From: Toxoplasma gondii ME49
Taxonomy: Eukaryota > Apicomplexa > Conoidasida > Eucoccidiorida > Sarcocystidae
DNA length: 64,000 nucleotides
Direction: 5' to 3'
Assembly: GCF_000006565.2 (NCBI RefSeq)
Contig: NC_031472.1
Span: forward strand, 2,102,227 to 2,166,226
Positions within the stretch are counted from its first letter, which is position 1, and every line of letters begins with the position of its first letter. Both the position numbers and the translations under genes were made by a program. Of this stretch, positions 37,210-48,700 are shown in pieces. The notes under the pieces are model-generated. The model did no database searches. It was not told the origin of the DNA and saw nothing but the letters and a program-made list of their open reading frames with translations.

Positions 37210-38439
37210 ATGACAGACAAGAGGAATCCTCGTCGCCTGGCATGTTTGCCTGGTAGGGGCCGGCGGCACCGATGCGCTCAGGTAGCTAGGGTGGACCACT
37301 TTGGGCTTCGCTGGCTTCTCGATTTTGCAGTTACAAGTCCTTTCTTCCGAGGAGTGCGGCTTGACGCCGATGCGGTGGCAGCCCTTGCTACCGTTTGCCA
37401 GCACCAACTTGAGGACGCTCTCGGCTCGCCGTCAACGATACCGTCACGGAAAGTGACTTTCCCGGTCCCAGTTGACGACTTGCAGCCGAACGTTGAACTC
37501 CATCATAGACTCGCTCGAGTAGTTGCAAGATTCTACACGGGCGTCACCATCGGTCCTCCACGTTCACTTAAGAAAGACATCTTAGTGTATCTGAAATGCA
37601 GGCAAGTGTTTTGCCCTGTTGATTGTTCGAACAGATTTCTTGACCCTCAGATTGACAGGGGATCTGTTGATGCAATTCGGCTGATTCTGAATGACCAATC
37701 CATTCCGTATATGGAGTTTCACGTCGGGCGGTCCATCACGTCCGACACATTCAAGGATGAGTTCGTTGCCGCGAGGCTCCCAGACAGCCTTCCCTACTAT
37801 TCAGACGGAACATGCGAAATGACTGGAGCGGGAACCGTTCTACGCTACGTGTCAGCAAAGACGGGTTTAATGGGAAGGTCACCGGAAGAAAGAATAAAAA
37901 TAGATTCCATCATTGAATACGGTTTCTCTGTTCTTCAGTCGCTGTGGAGGGCAGAGTGTCAGTGCGGTGAAACACAGAGAATAGGCCAAGATCGAGCCAA
38001 AGCGAAGTTTGTCAAAGAGAAACTTCTTCCAGTTCTTCGAACTCTTGATGCTCTGGTGCCGGCGAACGGCCTAGCTGCGACATCATCAGCAGCAGACTGT
38101 CAGCAGGGGGAACTGAGTGCGTTTGAGCCCAGGCGGCTACAACCAACATGGGTACAGGACTTCGTAAGTACTGCAGGCCATTGAACAAGGACGCGGAAAC
38201 GTGAAAAGTCCTTCTTTCAGTTCTCTGTCGCCGATATCGTCATCTACTCGTGTGCTTCTTCTGTTGTCAGGTACTTACAGTTGAATGTTGTTACACGAAC
38301 TCCGCAACTCATGGAGCTTTGCAGAGAGTTCGGACAGAGCATCCTGCTGCCTTTTGTTAACATTGTGAGGCATTCGGAAGCTGTCGAAGGCTACAGGCCC
38401 AACATCAAGGCCTTCTCGGAATCACCTCATCGTTACTGA
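37210..38439 (+). CDS. Glutathione S-transferase-like protein, 2 exons
   Basis: Exon 1 is 37210-38163 (donor GTAAGT). Exon 2 is 38281-38439 (acceptor TTACAG, phase 0). The product is 370 residues. From about residue 155 it matches the soluble GST fold. The thioredoxin-like half shows AIRLILNDQSIPYMEF and LPDSLPYYSDGTCEM, then a helix TVLRYVSAKTGLMG, as in sigma/mu-type enzymes where LP and the next acidic/Ser position bind glutathione. The all-helical half follows, and the end PNIKAFSESP resembles the GST C-terminal helix. About 150 residues of unknown nature precede the domain, and no catalytic Tyr/Ser could be placed with certainty at the fold's first strand. The protein may be an active transferase, or a GST-fold protein used for binding. 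The acceptor chosen is the only nearby one that keeps the frame. Confidence 0.7.
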
Positions 38440-41259
38440 AAGTGTGTACTGTTGGTGGAAGAGTGCCACCAACGAAACCGAAAGTGTTGTTCACTGTGTG
38501 AAAACTAGGGTCACTTTGAAAGGCGGCATTTCCTCAATTATCTCTCTGTACCAAAACTCAAAACGTTGCGGGAAAACCGATTCGGGCTTCCGCTGACACC
38601 CGACACGATATGTAAAGCAATGCCAATTTCACTGTGGTCTCCAAAAGAAACTCCTACAGTTCGATCATTCGTCCAACGCAACTAAACGGTTTCTTTAGAA
38701 AACTCTAAAAAATACCCATTTTGGGGCCTCCATATCACCGGGCAGTGCACCCAGTATCACAAAACGCCTGGGTCCGCCAAGGGCTGCCACGAGTAGGCTC
38801 ACTCGGTTACAACGGTCTGTCGCGAATGCCATAGAGTTGTGTGACAAATGATCTATCTGCCAGTCAATAGAAACCAGAAATTCATTCGGATAGCACCGCA
38901 GCCGAAATTTAAGAAGCACGAAGAGTTTGACTACCACGGTTGATAAAAGAAAGGGTGATCAAGTTCTGTGTTACACGGGCGATCGCTCGTGGTGGACGAG
39001 TGGCAGTGCCCTATCAAGGTCACTGCGTTCGCTTGTGGTTGCTATAAGGAAAGATTGTTTGTTTTGAGAGACGCTTCGTGAAACTCGAGTCGCTGAAAAA
39101 AACGAAAGTCGTGCCATGCGATATAGACGGAAGGTCACATGCCCGCGCCTGGAAACATATCGATCCTCTGGCACTTTCACTAACGTGCTGCAGGGGATCA
39201 TTGGTCACTCTGTAGCGCCCGGTGAACCATGAGTGGCACACCAATATTGAGTAGTCTGTCCCGTGTTGCAAATCGATAACAGGCCTGAGTGCCAAACTCG
39301 CTTATTCAGGAAACGATGGCGAGCGAACTGGGTTGATCCTCAACGCATTTTTCAAGCGTCCTTCCTCCAAATTCTTTGGGGCCGGACGGACAAGTCGAGC
39401 GATTCCTAGGTCTGCAGCGAGAGGAGACTGCGAAGCGCGACAGCGTGTACCCCTTCATAGTGACACGGCAGTCGCTACAAGTGATTTTCTCCAGAGGTTG
39501 TACTTCCGAAAGAAGGGGTCAACTGCTAGAACCCAAAGTGAAAAGTGCAACACTTGGGGTGTATTATCACAAAGGAAGAGTATTATTGTGGGGATACGCG
39601 ACTTTTGCAGCGTAACCCGCCGTTTTCTATGTAGATTTCTTCTTCCCATGCGCGCCAGCACACCTAGGGGTTCAAAGTAGTATGTATGCTGCGTGGTTGG
39701 CCTGCCACATCTTCCCATTCCCGCCCGGCAGGGAATCCCAGCACGAGCACATGTTCTTATGCAATTTACCATTGTCTGTCGCCGCAGATTTTTTTGCGCA
39801 GTTTTCCTCCTTTTTGTGGTCGTATAGGGCTTGTAGGTTTTTTTCGGCCCGTTCCTTTATTCTGTAATAAAACCCCATGTGGGTTCCACGCACTTACATG
39901 TCTATGCGTTACGGTAGATTCGCGGGTAAAAAAGCCGCTGAGTACAAGTGTTGCTGTTTCCCTTTTTTGCATGTACGCGACCGTGTATGTCGTCCTGGGT
40001 ATTCTTCGGTGTGTTTTATTTTTCTTCATAAAATGTAAGTCTGCTTCAGCCACATGTATGCGATCTGACCCTCCTAATCGTCCATCTTCCTCTCCAGAGC
40101 AAGAGTCCGTGTTCAACGTGTATCGGACAGTCATGTTGCCTTTTTACTCACACTCAATGCATACAAGCCGCAGTGTGGCGTTGGAAATGCTTTCTCTGCA
40201 GCGACAACATTTTTTCGCATTTTCGTAACCGTTTCTGAGGTTTCTGTTGCGCCAGCGTTTGGTTTCCATCTTGATATACCCACCAGTATAACACCACAAG
40301 TAAGCACTCGTACCATCAAGGGGTGGGACAGTTCGGTGTACATGTTGTGCGGGCTATCGAAACGCCGTAAAAGGAATAGGTACATTGAGACTTTTATACG
40401 TCGATTTCCTTTATCTCTCAGAAGCCACTGCCGCATTTCATCGCCCCTCTCGGCGTCTCTGAGCACGTTCAAACACTCCCCGTAACACACCCCGTAAAAC
40501 AGATGCGGGATTACGGTGAAAATTAGGACAGCAAACGTGTATCCATTTTTTTCGTTGCCGCCTGTACAATTGGTCGACCGCATTTTCTGTCAACTCGGCT
40601 GCTGGTTCTGACTCTCTCCGGTTCATTCCCGCTAGGGTTTGCGGTGCCTGTCTGTGCCGTATCCTCGCTCATCCAGTGGTGCCTCGTGTTTTTAACTGGA
40701 TTCGTTCTGATGTGCACTTCCACAGAGAAGCCCGCAAACTCAACTGAAGTGTAAGAAGGGGAAAAGCACAAAGTCGAGGGAAAGTGAGCAGCTGGTGAGA
40801 CACACTGCACGTCTGTGGAAGCGTTCTTGACTACACAGCGTCTTTCCAACTCTGGAAAAGAACCCCCACACCGCGTCAGTTTGTCCGTTTCTCTACTGTG
40901 TTGGTCACCCTGGGGTGTACACACAGCGTCACGCCTTTCACCTCCCGTCTGGCCGTTACACAGTAGGGTCGCAGTACTTTTGAAGCTTCCCCTTTCCACG
41001 TCCCTTCCCTCTTCCGAGACCTCGGTAGCTTTTCTTGTTCTTCCATCCGCAAGTCTGATCGAAACTGCTTATCTCCCCCATTTAAGTTCCATCGTCACGA
41101 ATGAGTTTCTAGAGCGTCGATTCGACTCCTGAGCTGTTGACGGGGCGAAAGCATAAGGGTGAGAATGGTTTAAAAGCGTCTTTTGTTCCCTGTCCAACCC
41201 CTCCCTGGCGCCGGTCGGCAACACCCCCGTTTTTAACTGTCACCATCTGCGTCGATCTC
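38440..41259. promoter_or_regulatory. Intergenic region and probable long 5' UTR/promoter of the ApiAP2 gene
   Basis: About 2.8 kb without a supported gene. In-frame with the AP2 coding sequence a stop lies at 41110-41112 and the first ATG is at 41260, so the coding start should be 41260 unless an upstream exon exists. Open frames at 39333-39680 and 39686-40228 lack any domain. Confidence 0.45.
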
Positions 41260-44200
41260 ATGACAGTGACAAGAGATTTACAATCTTCTTTGCCTGAAGA
41301 AGCGAACCGCGCGGCAACACGGCTGCGTCATCCCCAGAACGATGGAGGTGCAGGCTTTTGGGCCTCTGTCCCGAGAGAGGGAGAGAAAGAGAACTGTGTG
41401 GTGCTTCAACACAGCAGGCTGGTGAAGCGCGAAAACACAGAGGAGGCAGAGCAGGAAGAAAAGCGAGAGCCTTCATGTCGACAACAGAACGACATGGTAG
41501 ATCTGTCTTCGGGAGGACCGTGTGCTGTCGTCCCCCCCTGTCCTCGCACTGGGCAGAGCCAAGAAGCGAGAGAAGAGGAAACGCGGCAGACTTCGACTCG
41601 ATCCGGAGGTGGCTCTGCGTCGGGCTCTAGCTCTCCGTGTGGATCCGCAAGGACTGACTGCGGGGGCGATGCAGGCGAGCAGCTTTCAAGCGGGAGGAGA
41701 CTTCTGAAGTCACTCGACAGGGCGGAGGAAGCCGGGACTGGCGCAAGCACAGAGGCAGAAAACCCTGCCTGTCGGGCGAGGAGCGAGGAAAGTCTGCAGA
41801 AAGCGTTTTCGCCGTCTTCTGGACCTGCAAGCTGGCTGGAAGGAGACGCAGAGTGTCGAGACACTGCACGCGCGGGGAGAGGCCAAGCGGTACACTCTGG
41901 GAGCACAGGCGCCACGAGGCACGACCAGCCGCAGGCAAGCGGAAAGGTCGAGGGAGAAGAACAAGGAGGAAACGAATCGGTTGCTACGCAAGACGAGGGA
42001 GAAGCGACTTCTGAAAAAGAGATTGAAGGCGAAGCAGGACGTGCAGCCGAAGAGGGGAACGACGCGCCGGAAGGCAACAAGCGAGAAACAGCGTCCCCAT
42101 CGTCTCCCCGTGTCTCTCTGCAAGCGTACGAAGGCGTCTGGAGAGGCAACAACCAACACGACACTGTGTTGATTTGTTTTTCCGATGATGGAGGAGAGAA
42201 CGCCGCCGATGCATGCGACCACCCGATTCCTTCTCTCTCGTCCTCTGCGGTTTCTCTCGCTTCCTCCGGTCCTCAGTCTTCCAGTTGTTCCTTCTCGTCG
42301 ACTGCCTCGGACTCTGTCAACCACCTTCTCCCCCCGCTCTCGTCTTGCCCCTCTTTCTCGCCGTCTTCTTCCTCGTTGACGGCTTCGTCTCCGACCAGTC
42401 CTTCTTCTCTCTCTTCTGAAGCGTCGTCGGTCTCCCGAGTCTGCTTCTCTTCATTGGTGTGCTCATCTTCCACCCTCTCCGCTTCCCCTGCTGCCGAACC
42501 GTCGCGGTCGGCCTCTGCCCCTGCCTCTCCTCCCTCATCCTCATCTTCTTCCTCCTCTTCTTCTCCCCGGTCTCTCTCTTGTTCTCTCTCGTCTGCGTCG
42601 TGGCTTTCTGCGGACTTGTCTCGGCGGGATGGGGAGACTCGCTGCGGCTTCGACTTGCAGCCGACACTCCCCGAGGAGGGCGTAGCCCACCGAACGCGAC
42701 GGACGCGAGCGTCTCTGTTTCCTTCTTCGGATTTCCTCTCTGCTGCAGAAGATTTCCCGGCTCCCCACTCCGCTCTCTCGTCTGTGGAGTGTGGCGGGCC
42801 GAAGCTGGAGAGGAGCGACGGCGTCGACTTCACCGTCGCAAGAAAACGAGGAAGGACAAGAGGAGAGAAGAAGCCAAGGCGGGACCTTCGGAGCGACGGC
42901 GCAGACGGAACAGAACTTCTTTCTGAGTGGGACAACGTGATCTACAGATGTCGCGAAGCCGCTCTGGAACGTGAGAAACGCCGGGGGGCCTTCGGACCCG
43001 CCCCCCTCGCCTCTCGCCTTTTACGGCAGCCTCCAGGAGCGTCGCTCCTGCCTCTCGTCGCCCTCTGGTCAACCTTAGACGAGCTCGGGAGGGAAGAGGT
43101 CAGAGCCAGACGCCCTGCACACTCACGCGCTGAAGGCGAGGAACGGAGTGGAGACCGAGAAAACGCGAAGGAAGCGTGTGGTGTGCACCTTGTAGAGGAT
43201 GAGGACAGGGGGCAACCTGGAGAGCGCGACGCCCGCCGTCCTGCACAAATGCCAGGAGGACAAGAGAGACGAAACGAAGAAGGAGAGGGAGAATGGAAGG
43301 GGAGAAAAGGACGAGCTGAAGATCAGAGAGAAGGAACTCAGCGGCTGCGGCCAGAGAGGAATGCGTCGTTTGCTTCGCCTCCTCCTCTCGTGACAGACAG
43401 TGTGTGTCTCTCGAGCGCGCGGCAGCACCATGTGGAAGAACGCAGCGAAATACGCGAGAGAGAAATTTGGAGCCACGCTGGTCAAAACAACCAACTTGGT
43501 TCAACTTGTGAGAACACGGAAGGCATTGGAGAGAGCGAGACGAGGACCCAGGTAGCCTCTGCGGGTTGGGTCCAGGGAACTGAAGGGAGGGAGGCGAGGC
43601 CAGACACGCCGAGCGCTTCAGCTCTTCTCGACTCCTCTTCTCAGTTGTCTCTGAATGAAGTTCCTTCGTCTGTCTCCGTGTCTTCTTCTGTGGAGTTTGA
43701 TTCCTCTTCTTCGGCTTCTCCCTCTGTGACCGTCGGTGTTCCTCTTGAGGGGAATGGAACGACACCAGCTGCGGACAGCCGCTGCGAAGACACAGAAGCT
43801 CATCATGTTGATCTCTGTCACCCATCTCAGAGCCGTCAGAATGCCGCTTCTCTCGGGCAGATTGCAGAAGTCACTGAACCCGAAGCTCCACCCCTTCTTG
43901 CACCTTCTTCTCTTTCTTCTTCTCCTTCTCTCTCTTCTCTGTCTTTTCCTTCTCTGTCTCATTCTTCCTCTCTGCCACTGCATGCGTCCGCTGTCTCCTC
44001 TGTTCCTTTGAGTGTCTCTGTGAACTGTGGCGAAGAACCTTCTTCTCCGGAGTCACCCTTGCCGGCCGCTCCTGGGGAAGCCGGTGGAGACAGGGAAGAG
44101 GCGTATCGTCCAACAGTGTCCCCAGAGAGGGAGCAGGAGGCTGGAGAAGACGTGGGCAGCGCCGAGGCGAGAAGGAGATCGGAAGCACAATTGTCCGTCC

Positions 44201-45682
44201 CGATCGTTCCTCTTTCGCGGCCAATTCGCGAGACGAAGCAAGTTGAAGCGCAGCTGTCTCTCCTCCACCGTCTTCTTCTTCGAGTCGCTTCCTCACAGAC
44301 TCTGTCGGGCATGCCTCCTCCTTCGTTGTCGCCTCTGTCTTCCCCGGCTCTCAGCCTCGAGCTTCCCGCTTGCAGAGTGGCGAGGAAAGACAAGGAAGGA
44401 AAGAGGAGAGGCGGGGCGCCCCGAAGGCCGAGGAAGCGCCTGAAGACAGACGCACCACCTGCTCGGGGGAGCTTGCAGGACAGCGAAGAAGCAGCGAACA
44501 AAACGCGTCTCGAATGCGGAAGAGGGAAGCCAGGAGATTCGGAGAGAGAAGACGCGCAGAGCGAGGCGAGGCGTGAGCGAGAAACACGGGGAGCGGACAT
44601 GGAGCCAGTTCGAGAGAAACTGGAGAGGGCTGCTCTGGGCAAGAGAGAAGCAAATCGAACGGTTGCGTTGGCAAGCATTCGATACATCCGCCAGCGCGTT
44701 GAAGATGCACTGGCCCGAGTGCGCTTGGTTTTCGAGATGAATACTGCGATGAAAGAAACGAAAACCAAGGAAGACAGAGGTTGCGCAAAGCTGAGGGAAG
44801 GTGCAAACGAGGCACCGGAGGCGAACGAGGTGACTGCGGAACAGAGGGAAGACATACAAATGCGAACACAAGGCGACCGGAGCCGCGAGGAAGGCTACGC
44901 AGGAGAAGAGCGAGAGACGGGAGCAGATCCTTCGCAAGAAGGAGAAATGCCTGGGGAAGAGCAGGGAGAATCTGCGAGGATGCAGAGGAAGGTGGAGCCC
45001 GTCGAAGGCAATGACGAGAGAGAGAACAGCGGAGACACCAGAGAGAGCGGAGTTGCGCGGAGACCAATATCAACGGATTCCTCGAAGGGAGAAAATAACG
45101 AACTGCCACAAACAAGGCGAAACTCCGGAAGTGACTCACCCGATGCGGGAGGAGCGCCCACGCTGCCCTTGTCGTCCGCGGAAATGGGGGTGTCGAGTTC
45201 CAACTCGGATTCTCTCTCTTCTCCTTCTTCCGTTTCTGCTTCGCTTGCTTCTTCATGTCCTTCGTCCTTGTCGCTGGCTGTAACTTGCCCTTCGTCTGTC
45301 TCCTCGTCTCTGCATTTTTCGCTGCCGCTTTCGGAGCCCACAACGTCGGCGGCAACAGGCGGCTGTGGGGCAACCCAGGAGAGGCCTGGGGAGAAAGCCA
45401 CTCTGTCTCCATGTTCAGAGCAGCCGACGGAGACAGCTACCAGATCCCTCGACAGGGAAGTTCGCCAGTTGTATCACCTCCTCACTGACGGGGCGAACCG
45501 ACGGCTGGCGCGTCTGGCTCTGCTGCGCGAGGCGCTGGATGGCGTGTCGCTCTTCATCGAAGTAAGACGTCAATTCCCAGACGCAAGTTTCTCTTCTTTG
45601 CTTTTCTAACGTGGTTTCCTCGTGCCCACACGAAAACGCGGAACGCATCCCAGCGCATGCGAAAGCCATCTAAAGGACCTTC

Positions 45683-45714
<32 letters not shown>

Positions 45715-48700
45715 GTATATATATATGTATATGTAGGTGTCTGTTTACACATGTTAGCATAGGTGCATAAAGATCTATTTATCTACATGTGCAGAGAGAG
45801 GTAGATACTCAGGTGTCCACGTGTTGGTTAGGTGTGTGCCTTCTTGTGCTTCTCTTGGCTTTCTCCGTTTACGTTTTCTTTTCGCGTTTTCATTTCTGGG
45901 GTTCTTTCCCGGACCAGTCTCACGTTTTTCTGCGTTTCTGTGGCGGTGCTGCAGGATCTCCGCGCGGAGTTTCCGGACCTCTACCTCGACAGTATCCGTC
46001 GCTCTCTGTCGCCGCCGAAGGCCGGCCAGACCTTCTTCAGTCGCGAGTTGCAGTTCCTGGAGGAAAGCGGGGATCTATTTCGGGAAGCAGAGAGACAAGA
46101 GAAGGAAGTTGAGGATGGCAGCGAAGAGCGAGAAGAGAGCGAAACGAAGGGAAAGAAAGAAATGGAGGAAGACAAAGTAGTGGAAGGATGGAGGAGGTCG
46201 CCCAGACGCTTGCATGCGAAACGGGGAAGCGAGGAGAAGCCGACGCACGAGACGCAGGCAGGCGCCTCTTCCCCGTCGTATGATGCTTCATTGTCTTCCG
46301 ACGCTTCATCTCGTCTAGGGTCGTCTTCTGCATCGTTTTCTTTTTCTGGGGGCTCTTCGAACCCCGTTCCTGTCCAATCGGTGTCTCTGCCTTCTGGCTG
46401 TCGAATGCCGTCTCCGTCTTCTCCTTCCTGTGCGTCGTCTTCGAGGACTCCCGGGGAATTTCCGTTCCAGTCGCCACAGGACGTTTCCGATCTATTTTCG
46501 CCATCATCTTTCTCTTGCTCGGCCTCTCTCTCTGAGAGACTAAAACGCTCTGTCGGCATGACGCCAGGCCCTGCCCTTTCTGCTTGGCTTCGGCGTACAT
46601 CTTGTTCTCCTCTTTCGTCCTCTTCCTCGCCGTCTTCTTCCCCTCTCTCCTCTCCTTGCTCTCCCTCGTCTTCTTCCTCACCATCCCTGTCTTCCTCCTC
46701 TTCGTCCTCGCCCTCGTCTCCCATTTCTTCCTCTTTTCCTGGATTTGATGGCTCTCGTCTGACGTGGCGTGACTGGGCTGAAGATCCGTTGCACGGTCCG
46801 CGTTCGAGGACGGATTCGTGTCGCGTAGAAAGGATGATGGTGGCGTATCACTCGTCGTTGTTGGAAGCGACTCGCGAGTCTGCGTACCAGTTGCTGGCTT
46901 CTTCACTGGTTTCTCAGGATCCGTCTTTTCTCCGCCAGGAGAGCCCTCCTGCGCGTCGGCCTCGTTCTGTCTCTTCGGCTTCCTCCCGGTCTGTCTTTTC
47001 CCCTCCTTCGCGTTTTCCTTTCGCTGTTTCCGCTTCTGCTTCCCTCCCTGCTTCGTATCCTTTCTCTTCTCCTGTTCCTTCCTTCTCGCCTCGCGCCCTT
47101 TCTATGTCTCCTTCAGGCCCCGTGAGGCCTGTAAAGAGCGATCGGTGGTGGACGACGCTGCAGGTGCATGCTGAGAGCGGCGGAAAACGCCGGGCAGACA
47201 GAGGAGCTCTTCCCTATTTCTTCGACCCATTCTGTCCTCCCAGTCTCCTTTACTCCCTGCGGCGCTGGGATCCACCCGCGTATGCGGCTTCGCAGCCGTC
47301 TGTGCTTCCGCCTCTCTCAGAGGTCAGCGGCAGACCCGTCGTCCGTCCCGCCTCTTCTTCAACCTCGAGTTCTTCGGCTTCTGCTCCCGTGACGGCCTGC
47401 TGTGCTGACGAGGAGGCACAGACTGCTTCCCTGCGTCTCCATCTCTCTCGGTTCATCCCTCGATGGTGTCTCCACTCTTCTCACCAGAACCCTCTGGCCT
47501 GTGGCGAGCGCAGAGCCGGCATTGCCTCACGATCCTCGTCTCAGCGGCGAGAAGAAGGAAAGAGCAGAGGACGAAGTGAGTGTGTGCCGTCGGCCGCGTC
47601 GCCTGTCCCCTCTCTGTCAGCGGGCGTTCCTTCTTCTTCCACGGCTTCCTCTTCTCCTGCTGCTGGCGGAGACAAAGAGAAGAGCAAAGAGGCAGACGAA
47701 GTCGACTTGTACGAGGGCTGTGAACGCGTGAGAGGAGTGGCGTTCTGCAGAACGACCAAGTACTGGGTCTGCAGCAAGATGGAAAACGGGAAGCAAAAGT
47801 GCAGGTCAGTGGCTGTATGCAGGCAACCGTGCCAAGAGGAAAACAAATCCGTTTCCATTTCTAAAGCATCGAGGTCCCAGCTCGGCTGCCCGAGCGTCGA
47901 AGAGTGTGGGTTTCACGACTCGGAGATTTTGTGCTTGTTGAAGATATCTACTCACAAGTTCCGACGTCTCAAGCCGTTCTTGTCAAAACACAGTCCATCG
48001 TATCTCGAGACTGAAAGACGCAAGACAAACGGAAATCCGTAGAGCACTTCAGAGAGAGATGTACCGTATGGACCAACGATAGGAATAAACTCAAGATGTC
48101 TTACATATTCTGTTCTTTGTTTGATTTCACGTTTTATTAACCATTAGTGAAGGCGTTCGCCATGCTCCCCCACTGTGGTTCGTAATATTGGATTGGATCG
48201 AAACACTATGTGCCTCAACTGCTTGATCACGCTCTCGGCAGATGGGCCGTCTCCTTGGTTCTGTGTCGAACGCTTCATTCGCTTCCCGCGGAATGGTAAC
48301 GTGTGTTTTGGTTCAGTATCGGAAATGTTTTTTTCGCTATTTGTGTGTGCCTCGAGTCGTCGTCTTTGCCGTCTGACGCCCTCCTTCACTCTCTGTTTCA
48401 GTCTTCCGCGTTTGCGTCTGGCCGCAGATACTTCAGCACAAAGCAGTTCGGCTTTGACGGCGCTCGACGGCACGCGATTCTTCAGCGCCATGAGTGGAAA
48501 CGCGATGTGCGTCCCGAGCTCCTCGCTGCTCTGCAGGCTTCTTCGCCTGCCTCTTCTTCGTGCTCTTCGTCGTCTTCTTCAGGCGCTGGGTCGAGTTCTG
48601 CGTCGAAGGTGAAGGCGGACGGAAGGGCGGACGACGGAGGACGCGAGCGCGAAGAGAGAGAAGAGGAGGGCCAAGGGGGTGGATCTCCCTCGAGGAGAGA

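Noticed and set aside
38271..38280. GST exon 2 starting at 38271
   Set aside because: The acceptor is plausible but shifts the frame and stops early. The TTACAG acceptor ten bases later keeps the frame to a GST-like C-terminus.
41137..41259. Earlier start for the ApiAP2 protein at 41137
   Set aside because: The codon there is TTG, not ATG, and a stop lies at 41110-41112. The first in-frame ATG is at 41260.
44351..45412. Long antisense frame (353 codons) opposite AP2 exon 1, and others such as 43959-44855
   Set aside because: These are Ser/Leu/Arg-rich shadows of the Glu/Arg/Ser-rich coding strand. They have no domain, and the coding strand is proven by exon phases and AP2 motifs.
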